From Bacteroidia bacterium (GTDB lineage: Bacteria > Bacteroidota > Bacteroidia > Cytophagales > Cyclobacteriaceae), in NCBI GenBank assembly GCA_030425425.1, contig JAUIAO010000006.1, forward strand, positions 115,188-179,187: a stretch of DNA of 64,000 bases, in the 5' to 3' direction. How positions within the stretch are numbered: position 1 is the first letter of the stretch; every line of letters starts with the position of its first letter. Below are positions 51,564 through 61,108 of the stretch, one piece after another. The notes below the pieces were generated by a model. That model worked only from the letters and a program-made list of their open reading frames with translations. It ran no database searches and was not told where the DNA came from. Made by a program: the position numbers and the translations under genes.

Positions 51564-54341
51564 CTAATGCTTGATGATTTTTGATTCAAATTGTCCTTTA
51601 TTCGTTTCAGTCTTTACGAGATAGATACCAGCTTTAATTGAGGTTAAACTAATCTGATTGTTCTTCAGATTCTTAGCAGAGAGAATTAATTGCCCACCTT
51701 CGTTGTAAACATGCACTTGCTTTACTTCTGCACCCGTGAAGGTTAAAACATCTTCCACTGGATTAGGATATAAATTAAAACCAGAAGGAGAGTTTCCTAA
51801 AATAACTTTTTCAACTTCCTTGTATACATCTTCATAAAAAAGTTGGAGCTCACTGGAAGCATCACACTCCTTACAAAGCAATGTGCCGTTTTCAGGATCT
51901 ACTTCAAAACACTTCCCATTCGCTTTATTTTTAACTGCGAAAAACCGTGGATCTTGTTCATCCATCACTATCTCATATTTCTGATCATCAGTAACAGGAT
52001 CTTGCGAATCATCTTGTACCCAGTAAAGATCGAGCTCAGGTCGGATCAAAAGATCTGAGTGATTTGCAACTACAGCATATTCATTATTGGCTGTTCGCTC
52101 AAACCTCCAGGTCTGAAAAAGTTCATTATCCTGTTCACTTATCGATATAATTTCACCTGCCCCACTACCTACGGTGAGCAGTTGACCATTGGTTTTCGTT
52201 TTGATCGTATATTCTAAATCCTCAACAAAAATATCTCTGCTGATAATAGCTGATAAGTATGGACTGGAAGGTTGTGTAATCGCATAGCAATTTCCCGTAC
52301 CTCTTATGATCTGTGCTCCACCACCGAAATTATCTTCTTCGAAAAGCAGCATAGAAGTTCCTCTTTGCAAGTCCAGATCTGTGATATCATCCAACAAGTC
52401 ATTTTGGATCAATTCTAGACCATTGTAATTTCCATAAGGTACAAATCTGAGATCATTGAGACATGACTTGTATGTCCTCATATCGGGCACAGGAGGAGTA
52501 TCCATTCCACCTCCGAAATAAAATCCAAGGTTGGGAGGCTGATTATAAGTATTGTTTTGCCAGGCAATGGCCGATCTGTAATTTGGATCATGCATTAAAG
52601 TGTACATTCTTTGATCCGTGCTGTATGGGGATACAAAAACTATCATTTTTGTACTCGCACCATCTCTCAGTATTACTTCTTCTCGCCAGTCTCCTAAAAC
52701 ATCAGCCATCAGGCATGGATTGGCCTTTGAGCCATTATTGTATGTGGCATCCGCTATCCGCCAGAATGTAAGCAATCTATCTGTAGATTTTGTGTTTGAA
52801 TTCCATTTTGCGATGATGTCTCTGTCGTATATTTCACGCTGGACATCTCCATCCCACCATATTCCGAAATTATAAGAAACTCCTCCACCCACTCCTGTTG
52901 GAATATTCTGTGATATGAGTTCGCCAGTACAGCTACGAAGACCAGAGCCATCACTACCCCAAACTTCCATTCCATAAAATTCTGAATCTATATCGCCGGC
53001 CATGCACCTGCCAATATCTCCACTGGATGGATTCTTCCAGTATATAGTTCCGTCAGCTGCATTTCGGATTGATATACCCGGTATAGAAGTACCATTGGCG
53101 TGTTCCTGACAGCTGAAATATTCCAAGCCTGGTACATTAGGGTTGATATCTGCTAAATGCGCTGCATCACCATGGCCAAAATTGGTGGTATAAAGCCCCA
53201 TACCATTCTCGTCAATTGCCATTCCTCCATAGGTGATCTCATCTCTGCCATCTCCATCCAAATCTCCAGCAGCCAGGTTGTGATTTCCTTGCGCTGTATA
53301 TGCTGAAGGCGAATCATTGGGATCGCTATCCCATGCCCATTCCTGTGTGAGTTTTCCATCTCTGAAATGCCACGCCTCAAGTTTTATTCGATGATAGATC
53401 CCCCTGCTGATCACAAAGCTCGGATGGACTCCATCTGTATAGGCAACGGCCCACATACATTTAGTAGCTCTGTGGCCCAGCTGTGACAGATTCTGACCTA
53501 CCAGTCCCCACTGGTCTATTGGCTCACGGTCTATGTACATATCCCATGCAATCTCTCCACCTGTTTCTCCATCAAAAATCGAAATATAATCAGGTCCGTC
53601 TACTCTAAACCAAAAAGTGTTTTGAACAGCCGTAGAACGATAGTTTACCTGTCCGTCTGCATCCCGGTCTCCAATATTATTGCCCAGACCATCGATCATT
53701 CCGTCTGAAGTTCTGGTAGCTATTTCGGCTTTACCATCATTGTCTAAATCATAGACCAAGAAATTGACTTCTTGATTGTGTAATAAATTAGGGCCTAGAT
53801 TAATATCCCACATAAAAGTACCATCCAATTCATACGCTTGAAGATGATGATAATGACTAGACGAAGGATCTTCATTATTCGCTAGTCTTTTTACCACAAT
53901 CTCATATTCACCATCTCCATCCAGGTCACCAACAGAGGCATCGTTTATGTTGTGATTATTAAAAGTCCCATCAATCGGCTGGACAGGAATATCAAAATAC
54001 TCCCAGCCTCTTACACTAGCGGTTGCAGATTGCTCATGCTCCACTCCATCTATAATAGCTGCTACGCTGTATGATTCATCAGTGCTGATTTCATCCACAA
54101 AATTGGATACGGTGAGGTCTGATGCTATGATTGTAGTACCACGATATAGATTGTATGTAGCATCTTGTCTGTATTCATCTCCGGTAATTCGCCAACTAAC
54201 CAGGACAGAATTGTTACCGGTTCGCATAGCTATCAATCCCCTGTCCAGATCTTCCATGATGCGTTGAGAAAATCCAACGAAACTAAACAGCATGGCTCCC
54301 ACTAAAAGGAAGTATTTAAAAACAGAATAATTACTCTTCAT
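51564..54341 (-). CDS. Rhamnogalacturonan lyase, PL11 family, with T9SS tail (copy 2)
   Basis: A 925-residue paralogue of the next gene with the same order of parts: signal peptide (SVFKYFLLVGAMLFSFVGFSQ), PL11 propeller (MEDLDRGLIAMRTGNNSVLVSWR; GDLDGDGEYEIVVKR; YDLDNDGKAEIATRT), ricin-like region with CFEVDPENGTLLCKECD, and a C-terminal T9SS sorting domain (LYPNPVEDVLTF). The catalytic propellers differ clearly while the C-terminal 300 residues are nearly the same. The pair may split endo- and exo-acting roles, as PL11 enzymes do in Bacillus (YesW/YesX); this is inference. A 159-nt gap separates it from the DUF1593 gene. Confidence 0.95.
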   Translation of the reverse strand: MKSNYSVFKYFLLVGAMLFSFVGFSQRIMEDLDRGLIAMRTGNNSVLVSWRITGDEYRQDATYNLYRGTTIIASDLTVSNFVDEISTDESYSVAAIIDGVEHEQSATASVRGWEYFDIPVQPIDGTFNNHNINDASVGDLDGDGEYEIVVKRLANNEDPSSSHYHHLQAYELDGTFMWDINLGPNLLHNQEVNFLVYDLDNDGKAEIATRTSDGMIDGLGNNIGDRDADGQVNYRSTAVQNTFWFRVDGPDYISIFDGETGGEIAWDMYIDREPIDQWGLVGQNLSQLGHRATKCMWAVAYTDGVHPSFVISRGIYHRIKLEAWHFRDGKLTQEWAWDSDPNDSPSAYTAQGNHNLAAGDLDGDGRDEITYGGMAIDENGMGLYTTNFGHGDAAHLADINPNVPGLEYFSCQEHANGTSIPGISIRNAADGTIYWKNPSSGDIGRCMAGDIDSEFYGMEVWGSDGSGLRSCTGELISQNIPTGVGGGVSYNFGIWWDGDVQREIYDRDIIAKWNSNTKSTDRLLTFWRIADATYNNGSKANPCLMADVLGDWREEVILRDGASTKMIVFVSPYSTDQRMYTLMHDPNYRSAIAWQNNTYNQPPNLGFYFGGGMDTPPVPDMRTYKSCLNDLRFVPYGNYNGLELIQNDLLDDITDLDLQRGTSMLLFEEDNFGGGAQIIRGTGNCYAITQPSSPYLSAIISRDIFVEDLEYTIKTKTNGQLLTVGSGAGEIISISEQDNELFQTWRFERTANNEYAVVANHSDLLIRPELDLYWVQDDSQDPVTDDQKYEIVMDEQDPRFFAVKNKANGKCFEVDPENGTLLCKECDASSELQLFYEDVYKEVEKVILGNSPSGFNLYPNPVEDVLTFTGAEVKQVHVYNEGGQLILSAKNLKNNQISLTSIKAGIYLVKTETNKGQFESKIIKH

Positions 54342-54500
54342 TGTATGTTTTCAGCTTAATTGCCAAATGAGTTTTCAAGGATTGCAAATCAATTGATAGA
54401 CAACTACCACTAACCTCATTCTTAAAAAATTTCTTACTATATAGAAAGAGGTATATTATATATCTGCTACCAACACATGGGTATTTCTTTTTGAGAAAAA

Positions 54501-55916
54501 TCAATACACTCTTATGACCACTCTTTGATATCTTGTGAGGGAAGGCAATCCAGCATCAGATACTTCACATATGATATGAATCGTATCACCAATCTCTGCA
54601 TCATCAGGGACTTTGACAGTGGTTTTTGCTTTGAATGAAGAAGGCAAAGGAATACCTGAATAGGTTCCTGCCTCCTCATAGTACCACCAGGTAATGAAGA
54701 GCTCATCACAATCAGGATCTGATGATTCCGAGGCATCTAGTTCGATTTTTTCTCCTGGTTTTGCCTGAATTTCGAGTGGCGTATTTGTGAGTTTCACAAT
54801 CGGATGATGATTAGCGGAAGCATAATCCATCACACACCAGTCAGCCCGGGCAGCAAATTCGTTTTGCACATCATCCAGCCATCTCCAGATCGATTTGAAG
54901 TAGTTGTCACGAATGGCAACATCTGAAGGTGATGTCCAGTTTTCCATCATTTTCGACCAGCTGTTATGAATACTGATTTGACCATTAGGATGAGTATAAG
55001 CATCAGTCGGAGGAGTATCCATCCACACATTGTTGCGCACATTTACAAAGCGCCCTCCCCAGCCTCCAAATCCCGGATTTTCTGTACTCCTTAAACCCGT
55101 AGGAATCGCATATAAAAAAGCCGGTGTATCACCTTCGGCATTGAATGCGTCATTGTTAACCACATAATTATTACAAAGTGCTCCGTGCGCGGTTTTAATG
55201 TTGGTATTAACAAAATCCGCTCTGAAATATTCCTGCACATCGCCTGGTAAAACTTTATTCCAGATATAGGCCATACAGTCAAACTGATCCGCAATGATCA
55301 CTTGCATTCCCAGATGTTCCCAATTTGACCGAATGTATTCCTGATATGAAGGGTCCTGCTCCCAAATGAGATACAATTTCATTTTGGCCGCTACTTCTTC
55401 CATTCTTTCAGGGTGATCTTCCTGGATGATTTTCAATGCTCTGGAAATAGTGTTTACCCCTCCCCAGGCTTGTAAGTATATCGGTCTGGGATCAGAGCTA
55501 TCCAGCAAAACCTGAGCAATCCAATTGGCACCATCGGTGCGAATATCGTCTTCACCAATTGCACTGATATTCCCTACTTTCCTAACGCTCTTGAGATATT
55601 CCGGGGAAGGAAAATTGTCGTCATGTAATTTCAAATTGTTGTAAACCTGTCCGTAAAGGTCAATGTAATCACTGAGCCATTCTACCGGGTGTAGGGCATT
55701 CCATCCAGTACCTCCCTGCCAGTGGAATTGCGAACTACTGTTGATCATACCTTCGACTTCAAACTCATTGGACGTGAGGAGAAAGCGTACCATGGATGCC
55801 CGGTCATCAGCCTCTCCGTCTGTAGTCACAATGACGCGTGGTTTAGATTCCAGGCCAAATACAAATACGCATGTCAGGAATAAAATAGAGGTGATATAGA
55901 TCTTCAGATTCAGCAT
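54501..55916 (-). CDS. DUF1593 / Sde182-like secreted protein
   Basis: A 471-residue exported protein when started at the ATG at 55916, which gives the cleanest signal (MLNLKIYITSILFLTCVFVFG); starts at 55964 and 55943 add 16 or 7 residues. The N-terminal domain is nucleoside-hydrolase-like with the metal loop VTTDGEADDRASMVRFLL and AWGGVNTISRAL, as in DUF1593. The C-terminal part (LTNTPLEIQAKPGEKIELDAS onward) is the immunoglobulin-like domain of Saccharophagus Sde182. The reaction is not known; such genes are common in pectin and cellulose clusters. It lies between the PL11 pair and the GH78 gene. Confidence 0.9.
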   Translation of the reverse strand: MLNLKIYITSILFLTCVFVFGLESKPRVIVTTDGEADDRASMVRFLLTSNEFEVEGMINSSSQFHWQGGTGWNALHPVEWLSDYIDLYGQVYNNLKLHDDNFPSPEYLKSVRKVGNISAIGEDDIRTDGANWIAQVLLDSSDPRPIYLQAWGGVNTISRALKIIQEDHPERMEEVAAKMKLYLIWEQDPSYQEYIRSNWEHLGMQVIIADQFDCMAYIWNKVLPGDVQEYFRADFVNTNIKTAHGALCNNYVVNNDAFNAEGDTPAFLYAIPTGLRSTENPGFGGWGGRFVNVRNNVWMDTPPTDAYTHPNGQISIHNSWSKMMENWTSPSDVAIRDNYFKSIWRWLDDVQNEFAARADWCVMDYASANHHPIVKLTNTPLEIQAKPGEKIELDASESSDPDCDELFITWWYYEEAGTYSGIPLPSSFKAKTTVKVPDDAEIGDTIHIICEVSDAGLPSLTRYQRVVIRVY

Positions 55917-56066
55917 TTTTCTAAATAATTTTCTCAGGAGCATATCCGTCAATTTCCAATACATACACTCCTATGAGTCATTCAGTGAAATCAATCATTC
56001 AATTATATTCTTCATAAATTGGTTCATTGATTCCCTCCCAAACCAATACCACAAGAATCTAAAGTG

Positions 56067-58376
56067 TTATTTATCGGCTATGATTTCCCATTTTCCAGAG
56101 CCAAGTCTCAATCGAATATACTCAGAATCTTCACCGAGATATTCCACATGTGATGATTTGGGCTTCCCTTTTTTCCAAATCAAATCACCATTCACTTTGA
56201 TGGTCTTCCAATCTTTAGTTTTCGGAATTCCAACAATGGCATTCGTGTTTTCAGGAGATACGAGTGTTATTTGATAAGAATCTGCCGTTATTTCATGCTT
56301 AGTGCTAATCAATCCATTCACAGAAGGTACTACCTGTGTTACTTGCTCCAAACTCCCCATTCGTGGCATTACTTCAAATTCTGTCCAGCCCGGCTTTGTA
56401 GGTGACAGACCAGCGATATTCTGAGAAAGTACCGTATTGGGGGCATTCCACCCATGGTTGATTGTTCCTTCTTTCAGTCCGCTCCACACCTCCCAGAGCG
56501 TATTGTATTCACTATTGACCATGTCCGAATATCGCGTTTTAATTCTCTGGAGACTTGCATCTGCTTTGTCCATTTTGACCATGGCTTCCAGTACATATTT
56601 TTCCATATATGGACTGGCAAACTGTTGACTATTCAAAACTTCCAGAATCCCCGCATAATGTTGAGGCTCCACCAAACCAGCATTTACAGCCATGGCATTC
56701 GCTCGGTCATCTGGGATTTGTAAATGTTCTGAAATGAAAAATTGATTTTCAGCCAACCAATATTCACTCACAAAATGATCTTCAATGGACTTCATTCTGC
56801 GAGCATATTCTGCTGTATCAGCATCAAATCCGCTCATTTGGGCCATCGGGATAGCCGCTTTTAGTGCCAGGTAATACCAGCAATTGTCCAAAATCTCTAT
56901 GTCAATATTCTTACCCCAGTCTGCCCAATCCCATGCTCCGCGCCTATGCTGCACCAGACCATTTTCATTCATCTTCCAAAGTGCCAGATACTTCCTCACC
57001 GCTGGATAAGCTTCTATGATAGTGGTGCTGTCATTGGTATTCATGAAATAATTCCAGAAACCATACCAGCCAATAGAAGCCAATATCTGCTGAGGCAACT
57101 CTGCCGACCACAGCACAGAAGGTGGAGAAAACATGGAGCTATCTGGTCTCTGCCAGTCCACTAAGGTATGAATGGCTTTTCGGATCAATCCATGTGCATT
57201 GGTATCCAATGTGTAAAAAACCTCTCCAGACTGATTGACCACATCGCCCCACCAGAGTGCGCGCTCACGATCCGGACAATCCATGAAATTGTCATACATA
57301 TTAATGTAGAGCGTGCGCCTTGCCATGCTCCACAGCGTATCATAAAATGGATCATTGCACGAAAACTGACCCTTAAACTCTGCCGGAAAACCTAACTCAC
57401 GATACTTCAAAGAAATGATTTCTACTCCTTCGGGAATCGTGTATAAGACTTCATTGCCAGTTGTCCACATGAGGGTTTCGAACTCCTGTTCTCCACTTTT
57501 GGTGATGTATTCTGACCGGAGACCTGGCCCTTCGCCAAAGTCATACCAGCCATCATATTGATCCGTCTGAATATTGATTACCTGCCCAGAATCAGCTTTT
57601 ATTTTGAGATAAGCAGACACCCGCATGTTGTACGGTAAAGTCGCACTTATCAATCCTCCGAGTGAAACGTGAGGAATCGATTTATCATTGGTAAAAGCTT
57701 TCAACCCAAAATCCTTGAACAAAGGGAATGGTCGTTTGACTAACTCATTCCATGGCGCTGAAGAAGCAGCGCCTTTGACTGTGGCTGTTTGCCAATTGGT
57801 ATTATCAAACGCATTGTTTTGCCAACCAGAAATGTCCTTCATTGCGTTGAAGCGAATATTGGATTCAGACATGCGCATATTGGGTTGCCCGCCTCCTTTT
57901 GACTGTTCATAGCCCGGATGAACTTTAATTTTCCAGGTAGCGTCAGAGATCAATTTTTGACTATTCAGATCGGCTTCAAAAAGAAATCCACCTTTGCCTG
58001 TATTGCGATGAGAAAACCCATCTTTTCCAAAATGCCAGACCAATGCCGCAATGGTATTCTTGCCTTCCACCAGGTAGGGAGCGATATCGATCACATCGTA
58101 GTAAGTGTTCTCTCGGAGGCTGTTTTTCAGCTGTCCTTCAAACACCACCAATTCTCCATTGATCCACAGCCAGTATTTTGATTCTGCGGATATGAATGTC
58201 ATGGCTCGGGTAGGAACCTCAGGCACCTCAAAGGACTTCCTAAAACACATCCATGTATTCTGAGGCCCATCGTCCTCCTGCCAAATCCAGTTGGCTGCTT
58301 CTGGCTTTTGTGCCATGATAGCACCGATTAACAACACTGAGCAAAACACCCATGTAAAAATCTTCTTAACTGGCAT
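56067..58376 (-). CDS. Alpha-L-rhamnosidase, GH78 family
   Basis: Releases L-rhamnose from rhamnogalacturonan oligosaccharides. A 769-residue exported protein when started at the ATG at 58376 (signal MPVKKIFTWVFCSVLLIGAIMAQ). N-terminal beta-sandwich domains (to about 330) precede the six-hairpin catalytic barrel, which has FMDCPDRERALWWGDVVNQ in the position of the GH78 DCPxRxER...GD motif with its acidic residues. The C-terminal sheet domain starts at about 670 with PTKPGWTEFEVMPRM. No T9SS tail, so it may stay in the periplasm. A dyad sequence lies 130 nt upstream. Confidence 0.92.
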   Translation of the reverse strand: MPVKKIFTWVFCSVLLIGAIMAQKPEAANWIWQEDDGPQNTWMCFRKSFEVPEVPTRAMTFISAESKYWLWINGELVVFEGQLKNSLRENTYYDVIDIAPYLVEGKNTIAALVWHFGKDGFSHRNTGKGGFLFEADLNSQKLISDATWKIKVHPGYEQSKGGGQPNMRMSESNIRFNAMKDISGWQNNAFDNTNWQTATVKGAASSAPWNELVKRPFPLFKDFGLKAFTNDKSIPHVSLGGLISATLPYNMRVSAYLKIKADSGQVINIQTDQYDGWYDFGEGPGLRSEYITKSGEQEFETLMWTTGNEVLYTIPEGVEIISLKYRELGFPAEFKGQFSCNDPFYDTLWSMARRTLYINMYDNFMDCPDRERALWWGDVVNQSGEVFYTLDTNAHGLIRKAIHTLVDWQRPDSSMFSPPSVLWSAELPQQILASIGWYGFWNYFMNTNDSTTIIEAYPAVRKYLALWKMNENGLVQHRRGAWDWADWGKNIDIEILDNCWYYLALKAAIPMAQMSGFDADTAEYARRMKSIEDHFVSEYWLAENQFFISEHLQIPDDRANAMAVNAGLVEPQHYAGILEVLNSQQFASPYMEKYVLEAMVKMDKADASLQRIKTRYSDMVNSEYNTLWEVWSGLKEGTINHGWNAPNTVLSQNIAGLSPTKPGWTEFEVMPRMGSLEQVTQVVPSVNGLISTKHEITADSYQITLVSPENTNAIVGIPKTKDWKTIKVNGDLIWKKGKPKSSHVEYLGEDSEYIRLRLGSGKWEIIADK

Positions 58377-58504
58377 GGGAAAATAATTCAACCGGCTGCT
58401 TCTGGACATTCCTTACCTTTTTAAAAGAAAGGTGGAAGTCTGAGAAACGATACAAGGAAAAATGCTTTGAGTATTACGCATGGAATAGTGTCCTCACCAT
58501 CCGT

Positions 58505-58532
58505 ACAAGTTTTGTTAAGACACAAACTTTGG
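58505..58532. promoter_or_regulatory. Candidate operator upstream of GH78 (copy 1)
   Basis: Dyad CAAGTTT-N11-AAACTTT within a 28-nt block that recurs at 60610-60634 upstream of the GH43 gene; the central TGTTAAGACAC is shared. The position in both cases is upstream of a glycosidase gene on the minus strand, as expected for a local regulator site. Confidence 0.6.
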
Positions 58533-58587
58533 TTAGAGAAACAATGTGACTACTAGGAAACAGTAATTTTGCTCTCAAGGCTTCATT

Positions 58588-60267
58588 TCATCTCTCAAAT
58601 CCCTGATAGCTCACCCAATCAAAATCTGCATAATCTTTGGTTTTAGAACCATTAGAGGAGGCATAAACTCCCAAATAAGCACCTGTATATTTTTGGCTGA
58701 GAATATGATTTGATTTAGTTTGAAGGAATTGATAAAATTTTGATCCATCAAAAGAATATTCAAACGAATAGCTCTGATATTCGGACTGTATGCGAAAAGT
58801 GATTTCACCGTCAAAATTGGAAACAATGCCTTTCTTGAGCACTTTAGGTTTTAGACCTGGCTCGGCAAGTGTCAATTGAATAAACCACTCATTTCTCAGT
58901 CTGATCATTGTGAAAGTGAAATAATTATTATCTTTTTGAAAAAGGCTGATCCCAGCTTCTGATTTATTGGATTTTGGCTTAAAAGCCATTTTAGCCGAAT
59001 ATTCAAAATCAGTCTCTGTCTGACGGAAACCCATTAAACTGGCTCTACCTCGTTCCTGAATGACTTCAGGATTGGTGTACAACCTCAATTGACCTTTTGA
59101 TTTTTCGAGTGAATAAACTTTTGCGAGAGGAACACGCCGAAAATTCCATTTAAGGTTCAATTCATCACTATCAAAATTGTCAAAGAAAGATAAATCTCTA
59201 TGCTGAGATGTATTGTCAAATGGCACGGGTGTATTGCGCTCAACCTTGCCTGTCTGCGGTGCTACTACCGGCCAAAGGTATTTAGTCTCTTTCCACCAAA
59301 ATGGTTCTCGCTCCCATGTTACTGGCACTAAATGTGTTTCGCGCCCCATATTCGAGCTATGGCCTTCATCACCTCTTATGCCCAGCGCCACCATATACCA
59401 TCTCCCATCATTTAGCTCTACCAAATCCGCATGACCCGTACTATGCACCCAATTGTCGTATGAAAGATGCCTTGTAGTCAAAATCGGATTTCTATCGTTG
59501 GCAGCAAATGGACCTGTAATCGAATCACTAACCGCAATCATCACGGCATGATTGAAACTAGTGCCTCCCTCAGCTACCATCAGGTAATATCGATTGTCTT
59601 TTTTGTACATATGAGGCCCCTCGACCCATACACCACCACATGCACCACGCCACAGATAATGCCGTTTCCCCTCCAATTTCCAGTTTTCAATATCAATCTC
59701 CTGCAACCAAATCTCACCTTCTCCATCAAAATTTGGATTTTCCGGAGAATGAGTACCCACGTACCAAACTTTATCATTATCGAAGAAAATGTCCGGATCT
59801 ATGCCCGGAGCACCTTCCAATACATGAGGTGCTGACCAAGGACCTCCGGGATCTGTGGCAGTGATGATAAAGTTTACAAAATTAGTGGTTTGATCTGCTT
59901 CATGGTAATAAACATTCGTAGTAATGATATAAAACACTCCGTTATGATACCGAATAGTAGGGGCATGAATGCCACCATCAGATTGCACATCTACGAGATT
60001 CACTTCATTGTCACACTGGTCATGGCGATAAAGTCCATATCCGATTAGTTCCCAATTGATCAAGTCTTTGCTTCTGTGAATCGGAAGGCCAGGGAAATAC
60101 TCAAAAGAAGAGTTGACAATATAGAAAGTGTCCCCAACTTTGCAAATAGAAGGGTCTGGGTATCCACCCGGAATGATTGGATTCGTAAAAGTACTTTGCT
60201 GAGCAAACAGTTTAAATGATGTAATGAGCAGAAAAGTAACAATTAGAATTGTCTTGTTTTTAAACAT
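58588..60267 (-). CDS. Glycoside hydrolase family 43 (arabinofuranosidase/xylosidase type)
   Basis: A 559-residue exported protein (signal MFKNKTILIVTFLLITSFKLFAQ). The five-bladed propeller has the GH43 triad: Asp38 in YPDPSI (base), Asp in GIDPDIFFD (pKa modulator) and Glu in WVEGPHMY (acid). A C-terminal concanavalin-like domain (about 350-559, FFDNFDSDELNLKWNFRRVP) marks the beta-xylosidase / alpha-arabinofuranosidase group. In a rhamnogalacturonan cluster it would trim arabinose-containing side chains. The exact subfamily is not settled. Confidence 0.92.
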   Translation of the reverse strand: MFKNKTILIVTFLLITSFKLFAQQSTFTNPIIPGGYPDPSICKVGDTFYIVNSSFEYFPGLPIHRSKDLINWELIGYGLYRHDQCDNEVNLVDVQSDGGIHAPTIRYHNGVFYIITTNVYYHEADQTTNFVNFIITATDPGGPWSAPHVLEGAPGIDPDIFFDNDKVWYVGTHSPENPNFDGEGEIWLQEIDIENWKLEGKRHYLWRGACGGVWVEGPHMYKKDNRYYLMVAEGGTSFNHAVMIAVSDSITGPFAANDRNPILTTRHLSYDNWVHSTGHADLVELNDGRWYMVALGIRGDEGHSSNMGRETHLVPVTWEREPFWWKETKYLWPVVAPQTGKVERNTPVPFDNTSQHRDLSFFDNFDSDELNLKWNFRRVPLAKVYSLEKSKGQLRLYTNPEVIQERGRASLMGFRQTETDFEYSAKMAFKPKSNKSEAGISLFQKDNNYFTFTMIRLRNEWFIQLTLAEPGLKPKVLKKGIVSNFDGEITFRIQSEYQSYSFEYSFDGSKFYQFLQTKSNHILSQKYTGAYLGVYASSNGSKTKDYADFDWVSYQGFER

Positions 60268-60646
60268 TTTGAGGTGCGTCTATAACAGATGCAAAATAAT
60301 GAATCCTTTAATATACTAACCCGAGGTAGATCAATCAAGTAGCTAACGGAGTTTGCTTTGCGAACATAATGGCTCTCGACCCAGATGGCGGGGGAATAAA
60401 ACCCAGTGATGTGATTTACACGGGATATGGATATTTCCGCTTCCTTAAACTTTATTAGCGGGTTTCACCATCGAACATTCTTAGGCCCTCTTCGTCTCAA
60501 TTAGTGACCGTCTTTATCGCCACTTGGTAAATTAATCTAATACCAAAGTACTTTCCTCAACGTTTAGTACATATTTTGAAGGATACAAGCCCTGGCTGTA
60601 GTTTCATTACAAGTTTGTTAAGACACAAAACTTGGCTTGGAATTAT
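60268..60646. other. 379-nt intergenic region holding the GH43 promoter
   Basis: No reading frame of interest. It contains the second dyad (60610-60634), about 340 nt before the GH43 start, and GC-rich stretches around 60345-60420. The long distance from dyad to gene suggests a long leader or a second promoter nearer the gene. Confidence 0.5.
60610..60634. promoter_or_regulatory. Candidate operator (copy 2)
   Basis: Perfect 7-bp dyad CAAGTTT-N11-AAACTTG, with the same central GTTAAGACACA as the copy at 58505-58532. The two copies differ only by a shifted T and A. Confidence 0.6.
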
Positions 60647-61036
60647 CTAACTCCTGAAATACGCTTTCATGGGTGTGAAATAGTGATCAACCCAGCCTTT
60701 CTTGTACTGTGTCTGTCCTTCTGGGATATTAGTGTGCTGAAGACAAAATTCGGTACCATCCGGCAACTCTTTAAGCTTTATGCTTAATATAGAATCCGCA
60801 TCCGCCTCATCAAACTCAGACGTTCGCCAGGATTGCACAATTTTCTGATTGGGAACAAGCTCCAAATTCTTTCCCCAGATGTAACCATCCCATGTAGAAA
60901 ATGAATCCCCTTCTCGTTCAGAGCATTCAGCCTCTCCTCCAGTCATCTGACCATGTACATCTCCATCCAACCAAGCCGCGTAAAGCTCTGTCGGTGAAAC
61001 CCTAAAGATTTCTGTTAATTCAAATGACTCTTTCAT
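60647..61036 (-). CDS. SRPBCC/AHSA1-like small protein
   Basis: A 129-residue soluble protein of the START/SRPBCC fold, AHSA1-like group: TEIFRVSPTELYAAWLDGDVHGQMTGGEAECSEREGDSFSTWDGYIWGKNLELVPNQKIVQSWRTSEFDEADADSILSIKL is the standard strand order, and the end WVDHYFTPMKAYF is the usual C-terminal helix. These proteins bind hydrophobic ligands or chaperone partners; the function is unknown here. It lies just after the symporter gene's terminator, so it is probably separately transcribed. Confidence 0.88.
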   Translation of the reverse strand: MKESFELTEIFRVSPTELYAAWLDGDVHGQMTGGEAECSEREGDSFSTWDGYIWGKNLELVPNQKIVQSWRTSEFDEADADSILSIKLKELPDGTEFCLQHTNIPEGQTQYKKGWVDHYFTPMKAYFRS

Positions 61037-61052
61037 TGAATAAATATATCAT

Positions 61053-61080
61053 AAAAAAAGGGCCCCTTTCGGAGCCCTTT
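61053..61080 (-). terminator. Intrinsic terminator after the sugar symporter
   Basis: Stem AAAGGGCCCC / GGAGCCCTTT with one C-A mismatch and loop TTTC, followed on the minus strand by seven Ts. It lies 28 nt past the symporter stop. Confidence 0.88.
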
Positions 61081-61108
61081 GAATATTTAGCCAACACACT
61101 AGTGTGTA

